In this document: piece after piece, positions 36,743-45,649 of the stretch
Position numbering within the stretch: position 1 is the first letter of the stretch
How the letters are laid out: each line of letters begins with the position of its first letter
DNA from: Vibrio cholerae
GTDB lineage: Bacteria > Actinomycetota > Actinomycetes > Actinomycetales > Micrococcaceae
Direction: 5' to 3'
Length of the DNA: 59,273 nucleotides
NCBI GenBank assembly: GCA_009728235.1
Contig: WNZI01000018.1
Location: forward strand, 1 to 59,273
Position numbers and translations under genes: made by a program
The notes under the pieces: model-generated
Seen by the model: the letters and a program-made list of their open reading frames with translations, nothing else
Databases searched by the model: none
Told to the model about the DNA's origin: nothing

Positions 36743-38527
36743 ATGCGTAATAAGCGCACTATGACGCTCGCCGCACTGTCCATCGGAGCGCTCATGCTGA
36801 GCGCCTGCGGGTCAGCCGGTGGAACCGCCGAGACTCCGGCCTCCGAGAGTGCCGAGGAGAACCTCGCGTCGACGATCAACATCGCGATCAGCCAGGCCCC
36901 GACCGGGTACAACGGCAACACCGCCAGCACCAACTCCGTCTACAACACCTACGTCGACAACCTGACATCGAGCGGCTTCGCGGCCTTCACCGCTGCGGGA
37001 GAGCTGGAGCCCAACACGGAGTTCGGCACCTACGAGAAGACGAGCGACGACCCGCTGACCGTCAAGTACACCATCAACGACGATGCTGTGTGGTCCGACG
37101 GAACGCCGATCGACTACGACGACGTCCTGCTCACCTGGGCAGCGCTGTCCGGCACCCACCCGAGTGGCGAGACGGATGCCGAGACAGGGGAGGAAGCAGA
37201 CATCTTCCAGGCGTCCTCGACCAACGGCTTCGCCCTCATGGAGAAGATCGAGGGCGAACCGGGAGCCAAGGAGTTCGAGACCGTCTTCAGCGATCCGTAC
37301 GCGGACTGGGAAGCACTCCTCACTCCCGGCACCCTGATGCCGGCGCACATCGCCGCCGAGCAGGGTGGGATGTCGCCCGAGGGCGACGGCGCCGAACTGG
37401 TCGAAGCCATCCAGTCGGACGACATCGAGGCCCTGAAGCCCGTCGCCGAATTCTGGAATGCCGGGTGGAACTACGAGGTCGACCTTCCGACCCTGCCGGA
37501 CACGGCGCTCCTCCCCTCGTCCGGTCCCTACAAGCTCGACAACGCCGTGAACGGCACCCTGACCCTCGTGAAGAACGACCAGTACTGGGGCGAGGAGCGT
37601 GCCGGCAAGACCGACACCCTCGTCTTCAAGACCATCGTCGACGAGGAGGCCGTCCAGGCCCTCCAGAACGGCGACGTCGACGTGATCGACCCGTCCAGCC
37701 CCACGGTCGACACCAAGGCGGCCCTCGAGCAGATCGGCGAGACCGTCACGGTGGACACCGGGACGTCGCTCACCTTCTCCCACGTGGACCTCGACCAGCG
37801 ACCCGGCGCCGTCTTCGAGGACGTCTTGGTACGCCAGGCCTTCAACGCGTGCACACCGCGTGCCGACATGGTGGACAAGTTCGTGACGCCGATCGACCCC
37901 GAAGGCTCCGTCATGAATCTGCGCGAGTACCAGCCGGGCCAGCCCGACTACGACACCGTGCTCGACGGCGCCCCTGCCGCCCAGGGTGACGGGACCGCTG
38001 ACATCGAAGGCGCCAAGGACCTCCTGGCCGAAGCAGGCAAGACGGAGCCCGTCAAGGTCAGCCTCATGTACGCCTCCACGAGCCAGCTGCGCGCGGACAT
38101 GGTCGCCCTCATCAAGGACTCCTGTGACCAGGCGGGCTTCGAGATCGTCCCCCAGCCCGAGGCCGAGTGGAGCGCCAAGCTCTCGCAGCCCGGGGCCTGG
38201 GACGCCGTGATCTTCGGCTGGTCCGGATCGGGCCTGGTCGCCTCCGGCGAATCCATCTACATCTCCGAGGGCGCACAGAACTTCGGTGGCTACGCCGACG
38301 AAGAGGTCGACCGCATCTGGAGCGAGATCGTCACCAACACCGACGAGGAGCAGGTCGTCCCACTGAAGACCGAGCTCGAGCAGCGCCTCGCCGAGACCCA
38401 GTACAACGTGGTGCTCTACGCCAATGCAGACATCATCGGACACTCGTCCAAGCTCCAGGGCGTGGAACTGAACCCGACGCAGACCGGCATCACCTGGAAT
38501 GCCTACAGCTGGACGAAGCAGAACTGA
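36743..38527 (+). CDS. Peptide ABC transporter substrate-binding lipoprotein
   Basis: A 594-residue SBP_bac_5 (OppA/DppA-type) lipoprotein. The signal peptide ends LMLSACGS with lipid Cys at residue 23. The mature part has the YTINDDAVWSDGTPIDYDDV region, VRQAFNACTPRADMV and a C-terminal GITWNAYSWTKQ. The ATG at 36743 follows AAGGA at 7 nt; 26 in-frame residues further upstream are not signal-like. It binds oligopeptides or related solutes outside the cell and hands them to the two permeases encoded next. A strong hairpin separates it from them. Confidence 0.9.
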   Translation: MRNKRTMTLAALSIGALMLSACGSAGGTAETPASESAEENLASTINIAISQAPTGYNGNTASTNSVYNTYVDNLTSSGFAAFTAAGELEPNTEFGTYEKTSDDPLTVKYTINDDAVWSDGTPIDYDDVLLTWAALSGTHPSGETDAETGEEADIFQASSTNGFALMEKIEGEPGAKEFETVFSDPYADWEALLTPGTLMPAHIAAEQGGMSPEGDGAELVEAIQSDDIEALKPVAEFWNAGWNYEVDLPTLPDTALLPSSGPYKLDNAVNGTLTLVKNDQYWGEERAGKTDTLVFKTIVDEEAVQALQNGDVDVIDPSSPTVDTKAALEQIGETVTVDTGTSLTFSHVDLDQRPGAVFEDVLVRQAFNACTPRADMVDKFVTPIDPEGSVMNLREYQPGQPDYDTVLDGAPAAQGDGTADIEGAKDLLAEAGKTEPVKVSLMYASTSQLRADMVALIKDSCDQAGFEIVPQPEAEWSAKLSQPGAWDAVIFGWSGSGLVASGESIYISEGAQNFGGYADEEVDRIWSEIVTNTDEEQVVPLKTELEQRLAETQYNVVLYANADIIGHSSKLQGVELNPTQTGITWNAYSWTKQN

Positions 38528-38551
38528 TCGCCTCTTCCGGATAAAGCATGA

Positions 38552-38581
38552 GGACGGGCAGGCCCTCGGGCCTGCCCGTCC
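38552..38581 (+). terminator. Intra-operon hairpin between binding protein and permease
   Basis: A perfect 14-bp stem GGACGGGCAGGCCC / GGGCCTGCCCGTCC with a minimal loop, 25 nt after the binding-protein stop. It is followed by TGTGCC rather than a U-run. It may act as a partial terminator or 3' stabiliser, giving more binding protein than permease. Confidence 0.6.
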
Positions 38582-38628
38582 CTGTGCCCGGCCCCGCGTC
38601 AGCCTGCACCGTCTCCTAGGAGCCCCAC

Positions 38629-40161
38629 GTGTTCTACTTCATCGTCAAGCGAACCATCATCTCGTTCTTCATCATGCTCGCAGCGACCACCCTCATGTAC
38701 TTCCTCACCATCTCGTCCGGTGATCCCTTCGAGGACCTCGGGGAGACGAGCGGGCCGCAGAAAGCCTCCACGATCGCCGCCCGCACCGCCGCGATGAACC
38801 TCGACGTCCCGCCCATCCCGCGCTACTTCCTCTGGCTGCAGGACGTAGGCCACTGTCTCGTCCCCGGCGGTGTCAGCTGCACCCTGGGCCAGGACCGCAC
38901 GGGCGCTGCAGTACTCCCCCAGCTCGAGAACGCCATGGGCTCGACGCTGCGCCTCGTCGTCGTCGCCACGGTCCTGGCCCTCGTCCTCGGAGTGGTCGTG
39001 GGTATCGTCACCGCCATCCGCCAGTACAGCACCTTCGACTACTCGGTCACCTTCATCTCCTTCCTGCTGTTCTCGCTGCCCCTGTTCTGGCTCTCCACGC
39101 TGCTCAAGCAGTACCTGGCGATCGACCTGAACACGTGGCTGGCGAATCCGCAGTTCCCGTACGCCACGATCGCCCTGATAGGGGTGGTCGCCGGCGTGAT
39201 CTGGGCGGTCGCCATCGGTGGCGACCGCAGACGGAGGCTGGTGGTCTTCGGTGTCGCCACGGTGGGCACGGCGCTGGCTCTCTACCTCCTCCTGGTCACC
39301 GGCTGGTTCGTGACACCAGGCTTCGGCGTGGTCGGCATGCTCGTCTCCGCCGCCGGCATCGCGGTTCTCTGGACGGCCCTGCTGGCGGGCTTCCGTCGGC
39401 GTCGGATCCTCCATGCGGCCCTCGCGGCGGCCGTGGTGAGCTTCGCGGGTTACCTCGTCTCCATCCCCCTGCTGACGGACCCGAACTGGTTCGCCGTCGT
39501 CGCGCTCGTCCTCGTCCTCGCCGTCGTCTCCTACGTCGTCGCAGGATTCGTGGGCGGTCCGTTCCGCGCACAGGCTGCCCGCATCGGTGCCGTGATCGCG
39601 GTCTCCGTGAGCCTGCTCATCGTGCTCGATCGCCTCCTGCAGGCGTACCCGACGCTCTCCGCCAAAGCGGGTGGCCGCCCCATCCCGACCACGGGTTCCC
39701 AGTCCGCGAACCTCGCAGGTACGTTCTGGGAGATCAACCTGGACTACGCCCTGCACCTGATCCTTCCGACCATCGCGCTGACGCTGATCTCGTTCGCCAC
39801 CTACACGCGGTACACCAGGGCCAGCCAGCTGGACGTGATGAACCAGGACTACATCCGCACCGCGCGGGCCAAGGGCCTCAGCGAGCGCACGGTCCTCGTG
39901 AAGCACGCCTTCCGTAACGCCATGATCCCCATCACCACCCTGATGGCGTTCGACTTCGCCGGCGTCCTCGGTGGAGCGGTCATCACCGAGCAGGTCTTCG
40001 GCTGGAACGGCATGGGCAAGATGTTCATCGACGGCATCAACAACGTGGACCCCGGACCCGTCATGGCCTTCTTCCTGGTCGTCGGCACCGCGGCTGTGCT
40101 GTTCAACATGCTCGCCGACATCGCCTATGCGTTCCTCGACCCCCGCATCACGCTGAGCTAG
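38629..40161 (+). CDS. Peptide ABC transporter permease (DppB-type) with large membrane insertion
   Basis: A 510-residue permease, about 170-190 residues longer than the family norm. Residues 1-165 match the DppB N-terminus (transmembrane helix 1, then TLRLVVVATVLALVLGVVVG and LLFSLPLFWLSTLL). Residues 370-510 match the C-terminus with the EAA loop NQDYIRTARAKGLSERTVL and the TEQVFGWNGMG motif. Between them, about residues 178-336, six extra hydrophobic helices are inserted. The GTG start follows AGGAG at 6 nt. The frame is continuous, so the insertion is real. Its function is unknown. Confidence 0.88.
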   Translation: MFYFIVKRTIISFFIMLAATTLMYFLTISSGDPFEDLGETSGPQKASTIAARTAAMNLDVPPIPRYFLWLQDVGHCLVPGGVSCTLGQDRTGAAVLPQLENAMGSTLRLVVVATVLALVLGVVVGIVTAIRQYSTFDYSVTFISFLLFSLPLFWLSTLLKQYLAIDLNTWLANPQFPYATIALIGVVAGVIWAVAIGGDRRRRLVVFGVATVGTALALYLLLVTGWFVTPGFGVVGMLVSAAGIAVLWTALLAGFRRRRILHAALAAAVVSFAGYLVSIPLLTDPNWFAVVALVLVLAVVSYVVAGFVGGPFRAQAARIGAVIAVSVSLLIVLDRLLQAYPTLSAKAGGRPIPTTGSQSANLAGTFWEINLDYALHLILPTIALTLISFATYTRYTRASQLDVMNQDYIRTARAKGLSERTVLVKHAFRNAMIPITTLMAFDFAGVLGGAVITEQVFGWNGMGKMFIDGINNVDPGPVMAFFLVVGTAAVLFNMLADIAYAFLDPRITLS

Positions 40162-40169
40162 GACACCCC

Positions 40170-41204
40170 ATGAGTGACAAGAAGTTCGAACCGAACGACT
40201 CCCGCGCATCGACAGAACTGTCCGAGCTCAGCCTGCTGAGCCAGGACACCGACATCTCGACGGCCACGCCTACGAGGCTGCAGACCGACCGCATCCAGAC
40301 GACCGCCGCCAAGAGCCAGGGACGCCTCATCCGTGAGCGCTTCTTCCGGCATAAGGGCGCCCTGGCCGGGATCGCCCTGCTGGCGCTCATCTTCCTCCTG
40401 GCGTTCACCTCGATCGGATTCGCAGGAATCCCCGGCTGGTGGAACAAGGGCTATGACGTCCTCGCCGCACGATTCAACGAGGGCCGGCCCACCCTGACGC
40501 TCTGGCCCTTCAGCCTGGGCGAGCACCCCTTCGGCCAGGACGTGCTGGGCCGCGACTACTTCGCCCTGACGATGCGAGGCATCCAGACCTCGCTCATCAT
40601 CGCGTTCATCGTGGGACTCGTCGCGATGGTCATCGGGACCACCGTCGGCGCCGTCGCGGGCTACTTCCGCGGTTGGACCGAGGCCGTGCTCATGCGCATC
40701 ACGGATGTCGTCATCACCATCCCCACCGTCGTCATCGCCGCGGTCGTCGCCGGGATCGTGGCGAAACACGGGATCGTACCCTTCGCCGTGTTCCTGGGCC
40801 TCGTCACCTGGACCGGGCTGGCCCGGCTCGTGCGCGGTGAGTTCCTGTCACTCCGTGAGAAGGAGTTCGTCGAATCGGCCAAATCCGTGGGTGCGAGCTC
40901 AGCCCGCATCATCTTCCGTCACATCCTGCCGAACACGGTCGGTGTGATCATCGTCTCCACGACCCTGGCCATCTCCGGCGCGATCCTCCTCGAGACGGGC
41001 CTGAGCTTCCTCGGGCTCGGCGTCACCGCGCCCGACACCTCGCTCGGCAAGGCCATCAACGACAACCGTTCCGCCCTCACGGTCCGCCCGTGGCTCTTCC
41101 TCTGGCCCGGCGTCTTCATCATCGGGATCGCCCTCGCGGTCAACTTCATCGGCGACGGTCTCCGCGACGCGTTCGACCCCAAGCAGACAAGGGTGAAGCA
41201 GTAA
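40170..41204 (+). CDS. Peptide ABC transporter permease (DppC-type)
   Basis: A 344-residue permease. A polar N-terminal tail of about 60 residues precedes helix 1 (GALAGIALLALIFLLAF). Then come HPFGQDVLGRDYFALTMRG, typical of DppC, and the EAA loop EKEFVESAKSVGASSARII. It partners the preceding permease. Eight bases separate the two genes, and its stop codon shares one base with the next start. Confidence 0.92.
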   Translation: MSDKKFEPNDSRASTELSELSLLSQDTDISTATPTRLQTDRIQTTAAKSQGRLIRERFFRHKGALAGIALLALIFLLAFTSIGFAGIPGWWNKGYDVLAARFNEGRPTLTLWPFSLGEHPFGQDVLGRDYFALTMRGIQTSLIIAFIVGLVAMVIGTTVGAVAGYFRGWTEAVLMRITDVVITIPTVVIAAVVAGIVAKHGIVPFAVFLGLVTWTGLARLVRGEFLSLREKEFVESAKSVGASSARIIFRHILPNTVGVIIVSTTLAISGAILLETGLSFLGLGVTAPDTSLGKAINDNRSALTVRPWLFLWPGVFIIGIALAVNFIGDGLRDAFDPKQTRVKQ

Positions 41205-42979
41205 TGTCACACAGTTCCGTCATCATCTCGGACGAGCAGGACCCCGTGGGAACCGGCCCCATCCTCTCCGTCAGGGGCCTCGGTGTCGAATTCAACGTCG
41301 ACGACGAATGGATCATGGCCGCGGAGGACGTGTCCTTCGACATCCACCCCGGTGAGATCCTCGCCGTCGTCGGCGAATCCGGCTCCGGCAAGAGCATGTC
41401 ATCGATGGCGCTGCTCGGGCTGCTGCCCCGCAACGGCCGCTCCTCGGGCAGCGCCAGGATGCTCGGCAAGGAACTCATCGGAGCGCCGCAGAGCACGCTC
41501 CGGCGTGTCCGCGGCAACGAGATCGCCATGATCTTCCAGGAACCCATGACGGCCCTGAATCCCGTGCTGACGGTCGGTGAGCAGATCCGCGAGGCTGTCG
41601 AGCAACACACCGAGCTCTCCCCCGCGCAGGCGAAGAACCGCTCCATCGAGCTGCTCCGCATGGTGGAGATCCCGGAGCCCGAGCGCCGCTACGACAGCTT
41701 CCCCCACCAGTTCTCGGGCGGCCAGCGGCAGCGCGCAATGATCGCGATCGCCCTCGCGAATGATCCGATGCTCCTGATCGCGGACGAGCCGACGACGGCT
41801 CTCGACGTCACCGTACAGGCGGAGGTGCTCGACCTCCTGCGCAAGCTCAACAAGAGGCTCAACAGTGCGGTACTCCTCATCACGCACGACATGGGTGTTG
41901 TCGCCGACCTCGCCGACCACGTGGTCGTGATGGAGCACGGGCGGATCGTGGAGTCCGCACCGACCACGCAGCTGTTCGCCGCTCCGACCGAGGCCTACAC
42001 CAAGCAGCTCCTCGGCTCCGTGCCGCACCTCGGCTCGAAGGTGGGTGGCGTCCTCAGCGACGTGGAAGTGATCGACGGGCACCTGAGCATCCACGAGGAG
42101 TACGCGGCAGCGGCCCTCAGCGCGCAGGAGACGCACGCGGCCTCGGGGGTGGTTCCCGCCCTCGAACTCGTCGACGTCGACATCGAGTATCCCGGTCGCT
42201 TCCGCCAGCCCGCCTTCAAGGCGGTGCAGGGCGTGTCCCTCAGGATCAACCCCGGCGAGGTCATGGGCCTCGTCGGGGAGTCGGGCTCGGGCAAGTCGAC
42301 CATCGCCCGCGCCGTCACGGGTCTCATCAGGACCTCGGGCGGCACGGTCACGATCGGTGGCACGGACATCACCACGCTGAGCGCCCGCCAGCTCCTGCCG
42401 CTGCGCAAGAAGTTCGCGATCGTCTTCCAGGATCCCGCGGCGTCCCTCAACCCCCGGATGTCCATCGGTGAGAGCATCGGCGAGCCTCTGCTCCTGCATG
42501 AGAAGCCCGGGCGTGCCGAGCTGGACAAGCGGGTCGCGTCCCTCCTCGAGGACGTCCAGTTGCCGGTGTCGTTCCGCAACCGCTACCCGCACGAACTCTC
42601 GGGCGGGCAACGGCAGCGGGTGGGCATCGCCCGTGCCCTGTCGCTCCGGCCGGACCTCCTCGTGGCGGACGAGCCGACATCGGCGCTCGATGTCTCCGTC
42701 CAGGCCAAGGTCCTGGACCTGCTGCAGGACCTCCAGCGGGAGCGGGGCTTCGCCTGCCTCTTCGTGAGCCATGATCTGGCCGTCGTGGAGCTGCTCGCAA
42801 GCCACATCGCGGTCCTCAACAAGGGCACCCTCGTGGAACAGGGCAGCACCGAGCAGATCCTGAAGTATCCGAGGGATCCGTACACGCGCAGGCTGCTCGC
42901 TGCCGCACCCGTCCCCGACCCGGGGGCGCAGTTCCTGCGTCGCGAACAGCGGGCAGCCATCCTGGCGGCAGGCGCGTAG
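41204..42979 (+). CDS. Peptide ABC transporter ATP-binding protein, two fused ATPase domains
   Basis: A 591-residue protein with two complete ABC modules, corresponding to fused DppD and DppF. Walker A sequences are GESGSGKSMSS (about residue 59) and GESGSGKSTIA (about residue 362). Signatures are FSGGQRQR and LSGGQRQR; Walker B segments are LLIADEPTTALD and LLVADEPTSALD. The ATG overlaps the DppC-type stop (TAATG). This completes a five-domain importer from one operon. Confidence 0.93.
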   Translation: MSHSSVIISDEQDPVGTGPILSVRGLGVEFNVDDEWIMAAEDVSFDIHPGEILAVVGESGSGKSMSSMALLGLLPRNGRSSGSARMLGKELIGAPQSTLRRVRGNEIAMIFQEPMTALNPVLTVGEQIREAVEQHTELSPAQAKNRSIELLRMVEIPEPERRYDSFPHQFSGGQRQRAMIAIALANDPMLLIADEPTTALDVTVQAEVLDLLRKLNKRLNSAVLLITHDMGVVADLADHVVVMEHGRIVESAPTTQLFAAPTEAYTKQLLGSVPHLGSKVGGVLSDVEVIDGHLSIHEEYAAAALSAQETHAASGVVPALELVDVDIEYPGRFRQPAFKAVQGVSLRINPGEVMGLVGESGSGKSTIARAVTGLIRTSGGTVTIGGTDITTLSARQLLPLRKKFAIVFQDPAASLNPRMSIGESIGEPLLLHEKPGRAELDKRVASLLEDVQLPVSFRNRYPHELSGGQRQRVGIARALSLRPDLLVADEPTSALDVSVQAKVLDLLQDLQRERGFACLFVSHDLAVVELLASHIAVLNKGTLVEQGSTEQILKYPRDPYTRRLLAAAPVPDPGAQFLRREQRAAILAAGA

Positions 42980-43010
42980 GGTCTGCAGCCGCAGGAGGGC
43001 GGAGGGGCGC

Positions 43011-43044
43011 CGTCGCTGTCCCTCCTCGGAGCGGGACGGCGACG
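43011..43044. terminator. Bidirectional terminator between convergent genes
   Basis: CGTCGCTGTCCC pairs with GGGACGGCGACG (one mismatch or G-U pair) around a 10-nt loop. It lies between the ATPase gene (plus) and the oxidoreductase gene (minus). Confidence 0.65.
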
Positions 43045-43050
43045 GGGCGT

Positions 43051-44016
43051 TCAGTGACGGAAGACGATCTTCCCGAACACGTCGCCGTCGAGCATCCGCC
43101 GGAAACCCTGCGCGGCGTCCTCCAGCGGCAGGACGGTGTCGATGACGGGACGGACCCCGGTGGCGACGAGGAAGCGGGTCAACCGGATCAACTCGTCCCG
43201 CGTGCCCATCGTGGATCCCAGGACGCGGAGCTGCAGGAAGAACACCCTGGTGAGGTCGGCGGACGGTGCGGGACCGCTCGTCGCTCCGCAGGTGACGACC
43301 GTGCCGCCGGGCACCAGTGATCTGAGCGAGTGCGCCCAGGTGGCTTCTCCCACCGAATCGAAGACCACGTCGACGCGTTCCGGCAACCGGGCACCGGTGT
43401 CGAACGCCTGCTCCGCCCCCAGCTCGAGGACACGCTGCCGCTTCGATGCGCTGCGACTGGTCGCCCAGACCCGGAAGCCGGCGGCGGACGCGAGCGCGAC
43501 GAGCGCGGAAGCCACTCCCCCACCGGCTCCCTGCACGAGCACCGTCGATCCCGGCGCTGCCGGCGAGACGGTGAACAGCATCCGGTAGGCGGTGAGCCAC
43601 GCTGTGGGCAGGCATGCGGCTTCCTCGAAGGACAGTTCCGGCGGCTTGGGTACCAGATTCCGGGCCGGCACCCACACCTCATCCGCCATCGTTCCGGGAT
43701 AGCGCTCGGAAAGGAGCGACCGCTTCGGATCGAGGGTCTCGTCGCCGCGCCACTCCGGCGACGGTACGACGCCGTGGACGATCACCTCGTTGCCGTCGTC
43801 GTCGACGCCGGCCGCGTCGCACCCGAGCACCATCGGCAGCCGTTCCGCCGGCAACCCGACGCCCCTGAGGGACCACAGGTCGTGATGGTTGAGACAGGAC
43901 GCCACGACCGTCACCCTCGTGAAGCCGGCGGGAGCCGCCGGGGCGTCGATGTCACCGACCACCAGGGCGGCGAGGGGATCGTCCGCTGATTGGGTTGCAG
44001 CGTAGGCGGCACGCAT
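43051..44016 (-). CDS. Zinc-binding-dehydrogenase-family (quinone oxidoreductase-like) protein
   Basis: A 321-residue medium-chain dehydrogenase/reductase. The N-terminal GroES-like domain has ASCLNHHDLWSLRG and LGCDAAGV. The Rossmann domain has VLVQGAGGGVASALVALASAAG and the dinucleotide contact WATSRSASKRQ. The C-terminal DGDVFGKIVFRH is standard. The structural-zinc cysteine cluster is absent, as in quinone-oxidoreductase branches. An AAGGAG site precedes the ATG. The substrate is unknown. Confidence 0.88.
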   Translation of the reverse strand: MRAAYAATQSADDPLAALVVGDIDAPAAPAGFTRVTVVASCLNHHDLWSLRGVGLPAERLPMVLGCDAAGVDDDGNEVIVHGVVPSPEWRGDETLDPKRSLLSERYPGTMADEVWVPARNLVPKPPELSFEEAACLPTAWLTAYRMLFTVSPAAPGSTVLVQGAGGGVASALVALASAAGFRVWATSRSASKRQRVLELGAEQAFDTGARLPERVDVVFDSVGEATWAHSLRSLVPGGTVVTCGATSGPAPSADLTRVFFLQLRVLGSTMGTRDELIRLTRFLVATGVRPVIDTVLPLEDAAQGFRRMLDGDVFGKIVFRH

Positions 44017-44164
44017 TCATAAACTCCTTCGGTCACGGATGGTCCCCCAATCCTAGGTGTGACGACGACACCACCGCGGGCGGTTTAGGCGACGCAGGTC
44101 GCGGTATGGGAGACTTGGATGCAGTTCTGCACACCTACAGTGCCTGAAGAAGAAGGAGGCAGCC

Positions 44165-44239
44165 ATGAGCAAGAGAGCACGCAAGCGTCGCGACCGGAAG
44201 CGTGGAGGCGCAAACCACGGTAAGCGTCCCAACACCTGA
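44165..44239 (+). CDS. 50S ribosomal protein bL37
   Basis: A 24-codon gene coding a very basic peptide beginning MSKRARKRRDRKRGG and ending ANHGKRPNT. Small size, composition and the ANHGKRPN ending match bL37, a ribosomal protein of actinobacteria first seen in mycobacterial ribosome structures. It has an excellent AAGGAGG Shine-Dalgarno 5 nt before the ATG and a perfect terminator 38 nt after the stop, so it is a complete single-gene unit. It is easily missed because of its length. Confidence 0.88.
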   Translation: MSKRARKRRDRKRGGANHGKRPNT

Positions 44240-44276
44240 GTCCAGGCGTACCAGCACAGTATTGAAGCATCGACGA

Positions 44277-44316
44277 CAGAACCTCCGGCCCCATCGGGCC
44301 GGAGGTTCTGTTGTTG
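44277..44316. terminator. Terminator after bL37 (also facing rsrA)
   Basis: A perfect 15-bp stem CAGAACCTCCGGCCC / GGGCCGGAGGTTCTG with a 4-nt loop, followed by TTGTTG. Sitting between convergent genes, it can serve both strands. Confidence 0.9.
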
Positions 44317-44337
44317 ATGCCGGGGAACCGATGTCGG

Positions 44338-44598
44338 TCAGTGATCCACGGTCTTCAGCTGGCTGATGCGATCCAGGATGCTCGTCTTGAGTGTCGACGG
44401 CGCCACCTCGGTGCAGGACCGCTTCACGACCGAGCGGATGACGCACTCGAGGTCGTGCTCCTCCGCGCACTGCGGGCAACCGTCGAGGTGGTCCTTGATG
44501 TCCACGAGATCCTGGTGGGACAGCGCGCCGTCCAGGTATTCGTACAGCCGCTCGATCCTCGAGTCGGCGCAATCGCCCATACTCTCGCAATCGCTCAT
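44338..44598 (-). CDS. rsrA: Zinc-binding anti-sigma factor (RsrA-like)
   Basis: An 86-residue ZAS-family anti-sigma factor. The redox-sensitive zinc motif H-x3-C-x2-C is at H37-C41-C44 ([17 protein letters not shown]), with an N-terminal Cys10 in [17 protein letters not shown]. In Streptomyces RsrA and mycobacterial RshA this class releases the sigma factor upon thiol oxidation. The ATG overlaps the sigR stop codon (ATGA), the standard coupled arrangement. Confidence 0.9.
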   Translation of the reverse strand: MSDCESMGDCADSRIERLYEYLDGALSHQDLVDIKDHLDGCPQCAEEHDLECVIRSVVKRSCTEVAPSTLKTSILDRISQLKTVDH

Positions 44599-45277
44599 TT
44601 CTTCATCTCCTGTTCCGTGCCCGTTGCGCCCGCTGCGACCCGGGTCCTGGCACCAGTGCCGAGGCCCCGCTCGTGTGCGTATTCGGCCAGCAGCTCTCGG
44701 AGCAGCTTTCGGCCGCGGTGCAACCGGGACATGACGGTCCCGATGGGCGTGTTCATGATTTCTGATATCTCCTTGTAGGCGAAGCCCTCGACGTCCGAGA
44801 AGTACACCGCAAGCCTGAACTCCTCGGGGATGGCCTGCAGGGCGCTCTTGACGTCGGAATCCGGAAGGTGGTCGAGAGCCTCCACCTCCGCCGAACGGAG
44901 ACCGGACGAGGTGTGCTCCGCTGCCTTCGCGAGCTGCCAGTCCTCGATCGTGTCCGAGTGCGACTGGAGTGGTTCGCGCTGCCGCTTGCGATACAGGTTG
45001 ATGTAGGTGTTCGTGAGGATGCGGTACAGCCACGCCTTCAGGTTGGTACCCGGCTTGTACTGGTGGAACGCCGAGAACGCCTTGGTGTACGCCTCCTGCA
45101 CCAGGTCCTCGGCATCGCTCGGATTCCTCGCCATGCGCATGCGGCCGAGTAGAGCTGGTCGACGTACTGCATGGCGTCGCGCTCGAAGCGTGCCTTGCGG
45201 TCGGCGTCCGACTCTGTCGACACGTCCAACTCTGCATCTTCGGCCTGGCTGCTGCCTGCGGGGGCTGTTGTATTCAT
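44595..45277 (-). pseudogene. sigR: ECF sigma factor SigR/SigH-like, frame broken
   Basis: An ECF sigma factor for the thiol-oxidative stress response. The start ATG 45277 leads into [23 protein letters not shown] (landmark), the beginning of region 2. One base appears missing between 45139 and 45140. Restoring it gives [22 protein letters not shown] and continuous region 2 and region 4 ([20 protein letters not shown], then [18 protein letters not shown]). The total is about 228 residues. Both halves are perfectly conserved and rsrA is intact, so a sequencing indel is likely. TAGACT lies 8 nt before the ATG. Confidence 0.85.
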
Positions 45278-45649
45278 CGTGGCAAAGTCTACGCGTACGG
45301 CCCCGCGCAGCGCCGGATCGGGGCCCCGCCGGACACTCGTTGAGAGCTGGAAGTCGGGCCTGCCGACCACTGCGGTCTGTACACCTGTCATCGGTGCTGC
45401 CCCTTTCCCGTTCCGAATCGCATCATGGTTGGTTCAACCCCTCGCGCGGGCACCTTATTCCTCCCTGCGCCCCGCCCTCGGCTCGGTTCCGCTCCTCCCG
45501 AAACCTGCGCCGGCCCTGATCCCGCAAGCGCCGGCACCTGGGCGGTCGCGTCTCGCACGCCGGTGCCCGGCATGCAAAACTGGACCCAACGTGCTTCATC
45601 AGAGCGTGGAAACCCGATGTCCGGCACCGCCGGCAACCAGGAGGCAGTT
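45278..45649. other. Divergent promoter region between sigR and the DoxX gene
   Basis: This 372-bp gap holds no supported gene. On the minus strand TAGACT (45286-45291) ends 8 nt before the sigR ATG, suggesting a near-leaderless transcript. SigR-type genes are often autoregulated through GGAAT-N18-GTT promoters. A GGAAC occurs near 45412, but I could not find a convincing partner at the right distance. Confidence 0.35.

Noticed and set aside
41399..43675. 758-codon minus-strand frame over the peptide transporter ATPase
   Set aside because: Mirror of the double ABC ATPase; no recognisable domain and no plausible start.
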